The notes below the pieces were generated by a model. The model made no database searches and was not told where the DNA came from. It saw nothing but the letters and a program-made list of their open reading frames with translations. The translations under genes were made by a program, and so were the position numbers. Source: Emydura subglobosa (Eukaryota > Chordata > Testudines > Chelidae). From it: a stretch of DNA of 64,000 nt. The first letter of the stretch is position 1, and every line of letters begins with the position of its first letter. The stretch covers positions 2,174,033 to 2,238,032 of the forward strand of contig ML679973.1 of the NCBI GenBank assembly GCA_007922225.1, in the 5' to 3' direction. Shown piece after piece: positions 1-11,120 of this stretch.

Positions 1-67
1 ACACCACGCTCCTTGCGTCGGGCTCTTGCATCCCACTCGCCACACTTGAGTCGACATTCAAAGCAGT

Positions 68-94
68 GCACTGTGGGTAACTATCCCACAGTGC
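68..94. repeat. 10-bp inverted repeat in Harbinger subterminal region
   Basis: GCACTGTGGG (68-77) is followed after a 7-base loop by its exact reverse complement CCCACAGTGC (85-94). It lies upstream of the transposase remnant, so it may be a subterminal site of the transposon; that role is inferred. Confidence 0.6.
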
Positions 95-546
95 AACTAG
101 CTGCAGAGACTAAGCTTGTCGTCCTCCCATGATGCAACGTGCTCCCTCCCCCTTCCTTCTTGTTCCAAACAAACTGCAAATACTTTTTTGCGCCATTTTT
201 CTATGCTGCGCACACGCCGTTGCGGGAGCGGCATGGAGCCCGTTCAGCTCTGCACTATTAGTGTCAACATCACAAATACCTCACAGCTTATCCTGCAGTA
301 TTTTCAAAGGCAAGATAGGAGCCGCAGCACGGAAAATAGCGATGTTACTGAGGCCACGCTGCTAAAAGCCATAGAGCAAAACAATTCCCATTTGCTGCAG
401 GTTGTCACACATCATCTTCAGTCCGTGGAGCGCCGTTTCTGGTCCAGGAAACAAGCACAGGCTGGTGGGATTGCATTGTTATGAAGGTGTGGGATAATGA
501 GCAGTGGCTGCAGAACTTTTGTATGTGAAAGGTCACTTTCTTTTAA

Positions 547-1353
547 CTTTGCGCGGAGCTGTCCCCAGCCCTGAAGCACGTGAATGCTTGCTTAAGACCA
601 GCTCTGACAGTGGAGAAGCGAGTGGCCATCGCTCTGTGGAAGCTGGCAACCCCAGACTGCTACCAGTCAGTTGGGAATCAATTCGGAGTCAGTAAATCCA
701 CTGTTAGAACTGCTGTGATGCAAGTGTGCAGGGCCATTAATAGACTTCTGCTACGAAGGGTAGTGACTTTGGGAAACATGCAGGATGTAGTGGACAGGTT
801 TGCTGCAATGGATTTCCCAAACTATAGGAGGGCAATAGATGGCGCACACATCCCTATCCTAGTACCTGACCACCTTGTCACAGAGTGCATAACCCATAAG
901 GGATACTTCTCAATGGTGTTGCAGGCCCTTGTGGATCACAAGGGACGTTTCACCAACATCATTGGGGGATGGTCTGGAAAGGTACATGATGCGTGCATCT
1001 TTAGGAACTCAGGTCTGTTCAATAAGATGTAGGTGGGCACTTTCTTTCCTGACCAAAAAATAAATATTGGGGATGTTGAAATGCCAGTAGTGATTCTGGG
1101 GGATCCTGCCTACCTCTTTCTCCCTTAGCCAGTGAAGCCCTACACCGGGCACCTGGACAGCGAGAAGGAGCATTTCAATAACCGGCTCAGCAAGTGCAGA
1201 AAAGTGGTGGAATATGCATTTGGGTGTTTAAAGGCCAGATGGAGATGTCTACTCACTAGGCTTGACATCAGTGAAAAGAACATCCCATCAGTTATATCTG
1301 CATGCTGCGTGCTCCATAATTTGTATGAAACAAAGGATGAAGAGTTCCCCTGA
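547..1353 (+). pseudogene. HARBI1-like DDE transposase, broken by two in-frame stops
   Basis: The frame encodes a Harbinger-type nuclease related to vertebrate HARBI1, which in active elements cuts and joins transposon ends together with a Myb/SANT partner. The N-terminal part has a helix-turn-helix-like stretch (SVGNQFGVSKSTV). The DDE core shows AIDGAHIPI (first Asp), GYFSMVLQALVDHKGRF, GWSGKVHDACIFRNSGLF, GDPAY (second Asp) and VVEYAFGCLKARWRCLL (Glu), ending near CCVLHNLYE. One frame runs throughout, but TAG stops sit at 1030-1032 and 1126-1128, the second where relatives usually have Trp. Reading back, the frame opens after a TAA at 544-546 with no ATG, so the N terminus is lost or lies in another exon. 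AATAAATAAA near 1570 could be its poly(A) signal. This is a transposon fossil, not the host HARBI1 gene. Confidence 0.85.
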
Positions 1354-2674
1354 AGTTGGGCCATAGAGGCTGATAGGCTGGCCACAAATTTTGATCAGCC
1401 AGATTCCAGCACTATGCTCAGAGCCAACCGCGCACTGCTTCGCCTATGGAAAGCATTGAAAAACTGGTTCTGCAATGAACCACAGTAATGTGTCTCTGTG
1501 GTGCCTTTCTTTCCCTCCCCTATACTTGCACCAGCAGTCCCCTCCCCTTCTTTCCCCGCCCAAATTATGAATAAATAAAGACAGATTTTTTTAAGCTACA
1601 CATTTTTATTTGTTACCCATTTCAGTGGGGGGAAAGGAAGATAAGTTAACATTGTAAAGTGTCACTGTGCAAGCAACTTCCTAATCTGGGAAAGTCTTTC
1701 AGCAGGAGTTCTGCAACGGGGGCTGAAGGCGAAAGTGTTAACTGTAAGACAAGCAAAGCACAAGTTTGCCATTGTTAGCTGACCCAAAGTAGTAAAAGAA
1801 ATGTTACAATGTAAAAAGAACTCCCCTTCATGTTCACAAGATGAATCCAGACCCGCATTTCACTCTGTACATAGCGAACGGGTCGGCGTTCCAGACATGG
1901 TAAGCAAGGGGCCCTTGCATCAATTATGGAGAATTTTCATTAGCACTAAAATCCACAATCCACACTTGAGCAAGGAGAGGGATCACCAGGCTCCCCTGTA
2001 ACATCCCAAGGACCAGTTTGGGAGGAGGTGGACAAAACAGATTAAAGGACACTGTGGGTGAAGTGTAGCAGCAAAAAACATAGGGCAACTAGTATCCTGA
2101 CCCATAACACCCATAGCAACAATACCAGTACTAGGAATTGTCTTGGGGAGGCACCCAGGGACACCGGCAACAGCAGAGAAATAATACGGAATGACTGTAT
2201 TGGTCGGTATTTTAAACTTGCGCCATCTTCCCTAGGTGACCATGTGTGATATCAGTCTCCTGAGGGTAACACAGGCAGAAAGGGAAGATTTGCTGCAAGC
2301 ATCGGGGTACAGGTCTGGCCCTTATGCTGCTATGCTGTGTTCCACAATGATGCCTGCTCATTTAATAGCAGAGTGGCGGGGTAAAGTCTCCTAGTGTGGC
2401 GGAAGAAATAAGGCTGCCCTCCCCAGAAACCTTCTGCAAAGGATTACAGATTACCTGCATGAAAGTTTCCTTGAGATATCCACAGAGGATTCTCAGAGCA
2501 TACCTCTGCACATAAATAGTCTGTTCCGGGAGTAACCCTCCACTGAAATTTGCCAACATCCAGGAAGCCCATCCCCTCAAAAACACAAACTCCTTTTATG
2601 AAGCTGGACTGGGAACATAATCGCAAAAATGAGATTTTCCACACACACTCACCAGATGTGCCTTCCCCAGCATC

Positions 2675-3184
2675 TCAATCAGTCCCGGTGTCCTGTGTGT
2701 AGCAGGGCTGTTCTGGGGTAACGAACAGGTCCTGGCTCTCAGGGAGAATGGATACCCCGCCCTCCTCCACCCCGTTCTCCTCATCCCCCTCCTCCTTGTC
2801 CACAGAGTCCTCCGCATCCGTTCTGGACTGGGATTCTGCGGAGGCATTGATGCTGCATGGTGGCACAGTGGTGGGGTCACCACCAAGAATCGCATGCAGG
2901 TCCTCGTAAAAGTGGCATGTTTTGGGCTGAGAGCCAGAACGGCTGTTAGCTTCCTTAGTTTTCTGATAAGCCTGCCTCAACTCTTTGATCTTAATGCGGC
3001 ACTGCTGTGCGTCCCTCTTGTGCCCCTTCTCCAACATGCCGTGAGATATCTTCTCATAGATATCCAAATTTCTTTTGCTGGTTCGGAGCTGAGCCGGAAC
3101 AGACTCTTCGCCCCACAGACCGATGAGATCCAAGACCTCTGGTCGACATCATGCTGGAGCGCATTTGGGCCGTGCAGTTGCCAT
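2675..3184 (-). pseudogene. Myb/SANT-like DNA-binding protein of Harbinger element
   Basis: On the - strand a frame from ATG at 3184 encodes MATARPKCAPA, a TGA stop (3149-3151), then an uninterrupted stretch to 2675. After the stop come EVLDLIGLWGEESVPAQL, DIYEKISHGMLEKGHKRD and QCRIKIKELRQAYQKTKEA, the three-helix Myb/SANT-like (MSANTD) fold of Harbinger partner proteins, with the usual FYEDLHAILGG segment and an acidic tail. In this family the protein binds subterminal DNA and helps import the transposase. The TGA sits where a Trp of the first helix is expected, so a single change removes the start. The rest of the domain is well preserved. Confidence 0.8.
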
Positions 3185-3672
3185 GAGCGGTTCAGCTACA
3201 AAGCTCCCTCCACACTGTCCAAACCGTAAATGGGAATTCAAAATTTCCCAGGGTTTGAGGGGAGGCGCTATTCCCTGTTTATGTGGCCACGTTACAGCAG
3301 AGTGTGGATGTCCAGAGCGGTCACAACAGAACATTATGGGATACCTCCCGGAGGCCAATGGCATCGATTTACATTGCGATCTGCCTACACTGACACAAAT
3401 GTGACCCATGGAATTCGACTTCAGCACTATGCTGCTTGCGGAAGTGGTTTTATTAGGTTGACGTTTACTGCGATTTAGATCAGCAGAACTTATGTGCCAG
3501 TGGAGACACATACTTTAGGGGGTCGACGTAAGTGGCGTTCTGTCGACCTCCATAGCCAGTGTAGACCAGGCCTGTGAGAAGAGGTGGTTAGTAAGAAGAG
3601 ACAGAATGGGTAAGATTGAAGTAATACACACACAGAAGGAAAAGAAAAAGAAAAAAATCAGAAGATGGGAGG

Positions 3673-4888
3673 AATGGAAGCAACCCTCATAGAGAAAGGG
3701 AAATTCAGGAGAAATATTTTGCTTTCCCATCTGTGACACAGAGGCTCATTGGTACCAGCTGACAAAGGGTTTACTGTCCTGTAACACCAACTCCTAACAG
3801 GCCTGACAAACTCACTACTGCTAGCACACTACATTCATGGTATTTATCCATAAATGATGGCATGTGATGTCTTAAATAAAAGTCAGAATCACATGGCTCG
3901 TTAATATTTTTGTGAAATGTATGTATAGGTACTATGTAAAAAGTTATCTGTATAATGAAAATATATGTTCCTAAAGTCTAACTCAAGGCAGGGCTGACCA
4001 ACACGTTTCTGCCAGACAAACAATGTTTATTCACCTGTCTATCTCGGTTCACATATAAATTAAGCATTGTAACTCAACACAATGGAAGCTTCATTTACAT
4101 ATGAAGTCAACAAGGGGTGGGAAGTCAACAGGGAGGCAAGACACTGGAAACTGAACTGAACCACAGGGGGTTGTCCTGTCTCTAGGGGCAGACAATTAAC
4201 TTTGGGGATGTAAGGGGAAGGCAAAGAGACACCCTTTTATCCTGCATCTGAGGAAGAAATCAGGCAGTGCAATTCTATTCATGAAAACAGGATCCCAATC
4301 TGCTCTAGCTAGAAACATTTTAACGGAGTGAGACAGACTTCCTTAGACAGAAGGTCGGTTTAGTTAAGTTTAAGTTCTAGAAAATGTGCTACAATTTTGT
4401 TCTATATGTAACCTGTTTCCATTATCCCTACTATCTCTTAAATCTTTTATAATAAACATATAATTATTTTCACTATAAATATATCTCAGCGCTGTAATGA
4501 TTATATAGGAGCTGATTCGGAGTTGAATCAAACATGTTGGTGTGTATACTATTCCTTTGGGGCAGGTTATCTGGTAATTCTGTGAGTGTTCAATAGATAA
4601 GGGACTGAATGCTACAGGGAACGCTTCAAAGGGGCTTGGTATTCGGGTACACCCATTGTTAACCTGTAAGTCAAACTAAGGGATGGCATAGCCTAGAGGG
4701 GTTTGTTTCAGAGGCTAACAGATTGATGGTGTCAGAGAGCTGACACCAAGATAAGCACAAGCCATTCTCCCTCTCGCAAGAGGCAGGGCAGTAACAAGGT
4801 GACTCTCAGTCCTGGGCACCCTGGGAAATGGAGGTGACCCTCAGAAAGAAAGGGAGAGTAAGGAGAAATATTTTGCTTTCCCATCCGT
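3673..4888. repeat. About 60-bp direct repeats 1.15 kb apart
   Basis: 3673-3733 and 4828-4888 are similar direct repeats sharing an ACCCTCA block, an A/G-rich stretch and the exact 20-mer GAGAAATATTTTGCTTTCCC followed by ATC. Between them lies AT-rich and LTR-like DNA. The arrangement could be a local tandem duplication or a split older repeat; the sequence alone does not decide. Confidence 0.6.
3960..4790 (+). mobile_element. LTR-like interspersed repeat (tentative)
   Basis: No coding content. It has an LTR-like make-up: a mixed 5' part, an AT-rich stretch with AATAAACATA near 4450, then a downstream segment with short direct and inverted motifs, including TGTCAG/CTGACA close to 4730-4745. 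I recognise the style of a reptilian endogenous LTR but not the family, and I see no clear target-site duplication. Confidence 0.35.
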
Positions 4889-4889
4889 C

Positions 4890-7250
4890 TGTTAAAAAAA
4901 CAGAAAGCAGTACAACAGCGCTCTTCTCTTCATTGTGCACCCAATGGAATTTTCCCATCTGGTTTGACATACCAGCTGAATCTACAATCCACCCTGTAGC
5001 CTCTACAAATATGTCAATCAAAATAACCTGCTGTGAACGCTGTGAGAAGGCAGTCATTTGTGCTACCCTCACATGCATGCTAGACCCACACAGAATCCCT
5101 GCTGTATCTCACTTTCAGTCACAGGACATTGGAAAGCTCCTGCAGATGTTATTTCTGCCATGCAAGTAAAGGGATATTGTGATGTAGCTAAACCATGAAA
5201 GATGAGGAAAAGCCATGAAATAGAGTCTGGTGTGTGAGCTAGCAGACAGGGATCAGGGAAGGCTCTCAGGCAGGACATGCCGAGAGCTTTTTTACATGAC
5301 TCATGCTGGAGCCATGGAGATAACCAGCTTTACAAACATTGCTGGAGTACTGTTGATGAAATCGCTACGTTCTCTCCAGATGTTTCTCTAAGGAAGCACT
5401 TCAAGAAACTTTTGAAGCATCACTGATGGCCAAAGAAAACTTCCACTTTATACCAAGAGAGCAAGTGAAATGAGTTTCGGTATTGACTGTCAGCATTTCT
5501 TCAGGGTTTTGTTCTTCTCTTCCTTGTGTATTTCTAATGTTCCTGAGCCCACGCTGTCACTTCAGAAATTCAATATCAAGCCTTAATCACACACAAATCA
5601 TGTGAAGTTAGAAGGCAAATCTTACCCATATTCCTCTGTTCAGTTTAGGTTTAGTTAAACTCACAGAAGCAGATACTGGTTGTATATAGTCAAGTCAGTC
5701 TCCCATTATCCAGGTGGGTTTGCATGTGCAGATTCAAGCAATTATTTGCACAGGAGTTAGCATCTATCACCTGTGCATGTAGGTGTTAACAATGGGTAAG
5801 TGAATGCACAGATGTAAACTTGAGCAAACACCAAAGGCCATTCACCTGGGTTCCACTTGAATGCCGGTAGCTCAGATAAAATAGAATTCAGACCTAAGCC
5901 TGTCTGGTTTGGGAGTTAGTTTTATCAAATCCAAACCCAACCTCCTCAGCTCATTTGCATGGGGGTAGAAAAGATTCCCTTCCTTTCATAATTCAAAAGC
6001 AGATTACATATCAGAACCAATTCTGATTTCATAACACCATAAACTGAATTCAAATTAGATAGTCAGATGCTACTGCAGTGAGGGCCATATTACACTGATA
6101 CAAGTGGGATCAGAACCTCTCTGTGACATCTATTTGAAAGGACAGCCCTCTTTTGACTACACGAGTTAAAAAAAATCTCATGCACTTGATGCTGATGACA
6201 GCGAAGAGAGCAGGTTGAGATTGAATCTGACAACTCAGGAAGATGTCACTTAGCCTAGTACTGAAAGAATATGACATGGAGAAATGGCATCAGGCCTATC
6301 ATTTCTCCAGCAGTGAGAAGACAGGAAGATAATTCCAAAATATAGAACTGGGTAACATCCAACTTGAACAGGCATCCCTTTGAACTATTGTTTTGAGCTG
6401 TACAGCTACGTCCGTCGTCAGCCTATGAGATGTTGTGCAAGAAGATCTAAGGGAAAGATTAATTCAGTTCCAATGTAAAGGAGAAGTAGGAATATCCTAT
6501 TGTTTAATTCCATCATTATTATTAGTAAGCCTGGCAGAATTACATTTTTAATTTTTTTTTTTATCATTTTGAAGGTTAATATGAAAGTTTGTTTTTAAGC
6601 ATTTTTTTTCCATTTTTATCAACTTAAATGTTCACAATTGCAGAGGTGTCAGACAATATTTATTTAATGACAGATGTTGAGATTCAAAATGTTAAAGCGT
6701 TACAACCACTGAAACACAAACTGTCAGCATTACATGTCCAGATATATAAAGTCAATATCCTTACGTCAAACTCTAAGTTCTCAAATAACCTTTTTCTTTC
6801 TCTATCTGTAAATTTCAATCATCATCTATGGAAATATTTTTGTCAGTTTGAGTACAATGAAACTGACATTTACTCACAAAAATCTAATTCACCCAGGCCT
6901 AATTATTAATAATACCTGTATTGTCTTTCTTTTGATCTCAAAGCACGTAAAATGTTTCTTACATACCACACAGCATCCCTGTGAAAGACATGGGCTGTAG
7001 GTAGCTATTACAACTGTCAGGAATTTTTCTTTGTACTACTATTTAAATTTCTGATCAGCTTGCCTGCAGAAATTGCTGCCATTTTGTGAGTCAGAGCTGA
7101 TTAAATATTTTATAGAGAAGACACATACTGTGCTCTTTCTTGGATGCTTTACATTTGTCCTTTCTTTTTTTGTTGTCACCCTTTTCTTTGTTTATGGGAA
7201 AACATACAGTAGGGAAGTATTATTTATCCACATATTACAAATGAGTAAAT
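4890..7250. other. Gene-free stretch, nothing recognised
   Basis: AT-rich DNA without a convincing coding frame. There is a poly(T) tract near 6548-6562 and no repeat I can name. Confidence 0.5.
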
Positions 7251-7254
7251 TCAG

Positions 7255-7360
7255 ATAAACAGCTGTTAAGTGACTTCACCAAGGCCACATGGTGACTTAG
7301 TAACAGAGGTGTAAATAAAAGTCAAGTGTCCTGACTCCTAATTCCCCCACTCTACGTATT
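7255..7360 (+). repeat. MIR/L2-like ancient repeat fragment
   Basis: AGTGACTTCACCAAGGCCAC, then a TGACTTAGTAACAGAGGTG segment and GTGTCCTGACTCCTAATTCC, match the pattern of ancient amniote MIR/L2-type 3' regions ('...CTTGCCCAAGGTCAC...CTGACTCC...'). The copy is short and diverged. Confidence 0.5.
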
Positions 7361-7560
7361 AGATGATACTCCCTATTTATATTACATTCCTATAATATAT
7401 ATATATAAAGCCAAGGGTTTTTGTGATCATATTTGGTCAGGGAACATTGTGAAGAAAGTTATATTACTTCAGAATCATCAGCACCCCAACAGACTTGGGA
7501 GACCAACTGAGACATTAATACTATTATTTCCTTCTGATTGATATGTACAACTTTAGTAAG

Positions 7561-7581
7561 TGTGTGTGTGTGTGTGTGTGT
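7561..7581. repeat. (TG)n microsatellite
   Basis: An uninterrupted run of about ten TG dinucleotides. Confidence 0.95.
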
Positions 7582-7589
7582 TCATGTGG

Positions 7590-9043
7590 AAACCTGATAC
7601 TTCAGTGAGCACTTTTGTGTGCTCCCTGAAAGAATCTTGGGATGCTTCACTAATTAATTAATTTCAGTCTTAATTAAGTTGCTCTGACTGTCCCTGCTTA
7701 AGTTAGTTAAGTTTTCAATTGGCCTGTAATTGGATCTCCATCACACATCTTAAAGGCATGAGGAGCCAATGCAGATGACTCACATGCAGGTTAAACTGGT
7801 CACACTTGCGCTAGTAGGTTGCATAAGTTTTGAGGGGACTCACCAGAGCTAAGTTAACCTGACTTGTGCTGATCTAAATTAGGCCTGTGTCCCAGCAATA
7901 AATCAAATCCTCTGACATGTTTATTTAAAAGAGAAAATCTGATGTGCAGATATCTTGGTGGGTTAAAGATAGCTCCTTTCTTCAGAGAGCAAACTGGTAA
8001 AATGATGCCTCAAGTGAACTGAGGTGGAGACAGTTTTAGTAAGACCTACTGTATGAAACAGATTTTCTATTGATAGTGAGGACATCAAAACTGTCACAGA
8101 AGTTAAAAATGGAAAACAAACTAGAATAGGAAAGTGATGGTTCTCTGGATATGTTGACCTGAGAACCTGCAGCATGGCAATTTCAGAGGATGGCCCGCAG
8201 TTTTAGAATTCACTTCTCTCTGATCTGACTTTGCTTGATTTGCTGAGTTTCAAAGCACATTCCAAGGAATATCTATTTTCCCAGACACTTTCTGAGGAGG
8301 TGGAAGAGTGTGGTTGAAAAGAAATAATAAGGAAGGGCTTGGTTTTGTGGCCTGAGAAAAGTCTTGTATGTTGACTCTGAGTCAATTTGTACTTTGTGTA
8401 TAGTTTTTAAATTGTATTGTGCATCTACTTTGAACACTGGAGAGGCGCATTTTAAAATCCAAATCCATGAATAAGTCATTTACCTCAGCCTGCATAGGAT
8501 TTTTCCTTACATTAGATTCTCAAGCGCTTTGTCCAATTTTGTTTTAAATATTTCTCCTTTAAAATTACTATTTTCATTTAACACCACCCCAACTTTGTCT
8601 TTGTATTTTACGAGACTGTCCTCCAATAGCTGTGGTTCAGTGACGAAGTGGAGACAAAACTTATGAGGTTACTTATACTGGCCCCCTTCATAATAAAGGT
8701 GTTACTCACACCTTTCTTGATCACAATGGGGAAGCACTTTGAAGCACTAACCGGATCTCTGTTCTCCTCCACTGCAAGCATCAATCTCTGCTCATCCAAA
8801 TGATGCAAAACTTTTTTAACACATCCCATTGGTCTCCGGGTGGTATCCCATATTGATCCCTCAGTAGAGATGCTTTTCTGAGGGTAGGGAAATGGGCAGG
8901 AAACTCCTTGAAGTCCACCACAGAGTTCACCAAGCTAATTTATTATATCTGGGAAGAATTTAGATACCACCATGAGGCACACTACAGAAAAACCCCAGCA
9001 GCCGGAGGTTTAAAAGAGCTCAGCTCTCGTTTAGGCATCAATG
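7590..9043. other. Gene-free stretch, nothing recognised
   Basis: No coding frame with a domain and no named repeat. The open frames here are short and lack any recognisable motif. Confidence 0.45.
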
Positions 9044-10065
9044 CCCAATTCAGCAAAGCACTTAAGCACGTGCTTTACTTTAAATATGTGCTTTAAGTCC
9101 TGTTGATGTCAATGGGCCTTAAGCATGTGTAGAAGAGGGTACCTGTCCCTCCTTGTCAGTCTTTGAGGGAGGCCATGCTGCCTTGCTGCCGCACCTGTGA
9201 AGGCAAGCTTTAGACAAGAATTTAGCTGTGCCATGGTCACTGGCACCAGGCAGCACAGGGCTGGTACATGGTCCTTGGGCCCAGCCCTCAGGAAGGACGG
9301 GGTAGGCAAGCAGTCTGTAGCCCCTGGTCGGAGGTGAGCGCCCACACAGTCTAGGGCTCATGGCAGTGGGTGAGCAACAACCTAGTCTAGGGCTCACGGT
9401 AAGGGGTGAGCAACAACCAAGGGTTCACCAGCAGGCGTGAGGCTGCCGCCCCAGAGGTGGGGTTGCCAGGGGGGAAGAGACTCCACCGCATCCCAGCCCA
9501 GGGCCCTAACAATGGTAGGGTGTTCCGCCACTGGATCAGCGGAGCTCCACCCAAAACACGCCGACAGGTGCCCATGCACGAGCAAAGCCAGACCGAAGTC
9601 GGCTATCCCTGGGCTACTTCCTCCGACCCTGGGCCCGTGTACCTGCAGCCAAAGGCTGTCGTCTGCCTCCTTGGGATATGTCACCAGTGGCAGCCCAAGC
9701 AACTCCTCACTGGCTGGGTTGTCGAACTGTTGACAGGCGAGTCAGGCGAGTCCTCAAAGCAGGGTTTCCCCTCCAGCCACAGACAGGAGACATCCTTCTC
9801 CTCCAGCAACCGTCTCTCCACTGAGCTGTAGGCCCCACCCTTTATATTTCCCGTTCCTTTTCCGCCCCTCTGCTTCCAGTATAGTGGATGTGGTTTCCCT
9901 GGCTCTGCCCAACAGAAGTTGAATGGCAGTCCCTCCTTGTCAGTCTCAGAGGGAGGCCACACCCCCTCACTACAATGTGCTAAAAGTTAACTCCATGTTT
10001 AAGAGAGAGACTTAAGCATATAATTATAGTGACGCATATGCTTTGAGTGCTTTGCTGAACAGGGG
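9044..10065. mobile_element. Hairpin MITE, split by an LTR-like insertion
   Basis: The left end CCCAATTCAGCAAAGCACTT (9044-9063) is mirrored by GTGCTTTGCTGAACAGGGG at the right (to about 10065), an inverted repeat with the core TTCAGCAAAGCACT. Without the insertion at 9128-9974 the element would be only about 175 bp and largely palindromic, as expected of a MITE. It carries no coding sequence. Confidence 0.65.
9128..9974 (-). mobile_element. Solo-LTR-like insertion, minus orientation
   Basis: A GC-rich 847-bp block interrupts the palindromic MITE. Read on the - strand it starts TGTAGTGAGGGG and ends CTTCTACA (TG...CA termini), with a TATA-like AATATAAAGGG about 130 bp in. The host sequence shows ATGTG on both sides (9125-9129 and 9975-9979), so removing the block restores a continuous MITE arm; whether the duplication is 3 or 5 bp is ambiguous because the termini overlap it. 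A 31-bp direct repeat with three mismatches (9145-9175 and 9929-9959) sits just inside each end. The open frames within it are chance frames of GC-rich DNA. Confidence 0.6.
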
Positions 10066-10084
10066 TTTATATGAAATTGCTATA

Positions 10085-11120
10085 ATGTGGGTGCACAACT
10101 AGTTGAAAGACCCTACTCAAAGAAAGTTATCAATGGTTGGCTGTCCAACTGAGGTGTATCTAGCGGGATCCCACAAGGATCTGTCCTGTGTCTGGTATTA
10201 TTCAATATTTTCATTAATGATTTGGATAATGGAGTGAAGAGTATGCTTATAAAAATTGCAGATGACGCCAAGCTGGGAGGGGTTCCTAACACTTTGGAGG
10301 GCAGAATTAGAATTCAAAACAACCTTGACAAAGTAGAGAATTGGTCTGAAAACAACAAGATGAAATTCAGTAAAAAAAAGTGCAAAGTCCTAAACTGAAG
10401 AAAAAAATGAAGTGCACAACTACAAAATGCGGAATAACTGGATTGGTGGTAGTACTGCTGAAAAGGATCTGGGGGTTATAGTGGATCACAAATTGAATAT
10501 GAGCCAACAATATGATGCAGTTGTGGAAAGACCAATATTCTAGGGTGTATTAACAGGAGTGTCTTATGTAAGACACAGGAGATAATAAGCCTGCTCTACT
10601 CGGCACTGATGTGGCCTCAGCTGGAGTACTTTGTCTATGCTTTAAGAAAGATGTGGACAAACTGGAGAGATTTCAGACGAGAGCAACAGAAATGATCAAA
10701 GGTTTAGAAAACCTGACCTATGAGGAAAGGTTAAAGAACTGTGCATGTTTAGTCTTGAGAAAAGGAGACTGTAGGAGGACCTGATAACAGTCTTCAAATA
10801 TGTCCTTTTATCAAAAGGCCAGCAATCAGTTGTTCTCCATGTGCAATGAATGTAGGACAAGAAGTAATAAACTTAAACCGCAGCAAAGCAGATTTAGGTT
10901 AGATATTAGGAAAAGCTTTCTAACTATAAGGATAGTTAAGCACTGGAATAGACTTCCAAGGGTGGCTGTGGAATCCTCATCATTGATGTTTTACAAAAAC
11001 AGGTTAGACAAACACTTGTCAGGGATTGTCTAGGTATACATGGTCATGCCTCAACACAGGCAGCTGGACTAGATGGCCTCTTGAGGTCCCTTACAGTCCT
11101 ACATTTCTATAAATCTATAT
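10085..11120 (+). mobile_element. CR1 LINE, 5'-truncated, ORF2 3' half
   Basis: Conceptual translation, interrupted by frameshifts, gives CR1 reverse-transcriptase features: a PQGSVL motif near 10170, FNIFINDLDN, and an IADDAKLGG catalytic box near 10255 (normally a YADD/FADD-type box). Near the 3' end a clean frame (10800-11033) encodes RFRLDIRKSFLTIRIVKHWN and RLPRVAVESSSL, the conserved CR1 C terminus. The 3' tail (GGACTAGATGGCCTCTTGAG, then ATTTCTATAAATCTAT) matches CR1 3' ends. It is non-functional. Confidence 0.9.

Larger units (their letters stand above)
1..3572. mobile_element. PIF/Harbinger DNA transposon, left end outside window
   Basis: A two-gene Harbinger-type element: a DDE transposase remnant on the + strand (547-1353) converges with a Myb/SANT-like gene on the - strand (2675-3184), the usual pair for animal Harbinger elements. 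The right end is seen at about 3541-3572, a GTCGACCTCCATAGCC segment running into GTGTAGACCAGGCC, the reverse complement of a GGCCTGGTCTACAC-type terminus. The matching left end is not in the window, so target-site duplication and full length cannot be read. Both genes carry in-frame stops, so this copy is dead. Confidence 0.85.

Noticed and set aside
580..1353. The host gene HARBI1
   Set aside because: The sequence has in-frame stops, sits inside a transposon with a visible end, and is paired with a Myb/SANT-like gene in the same element.
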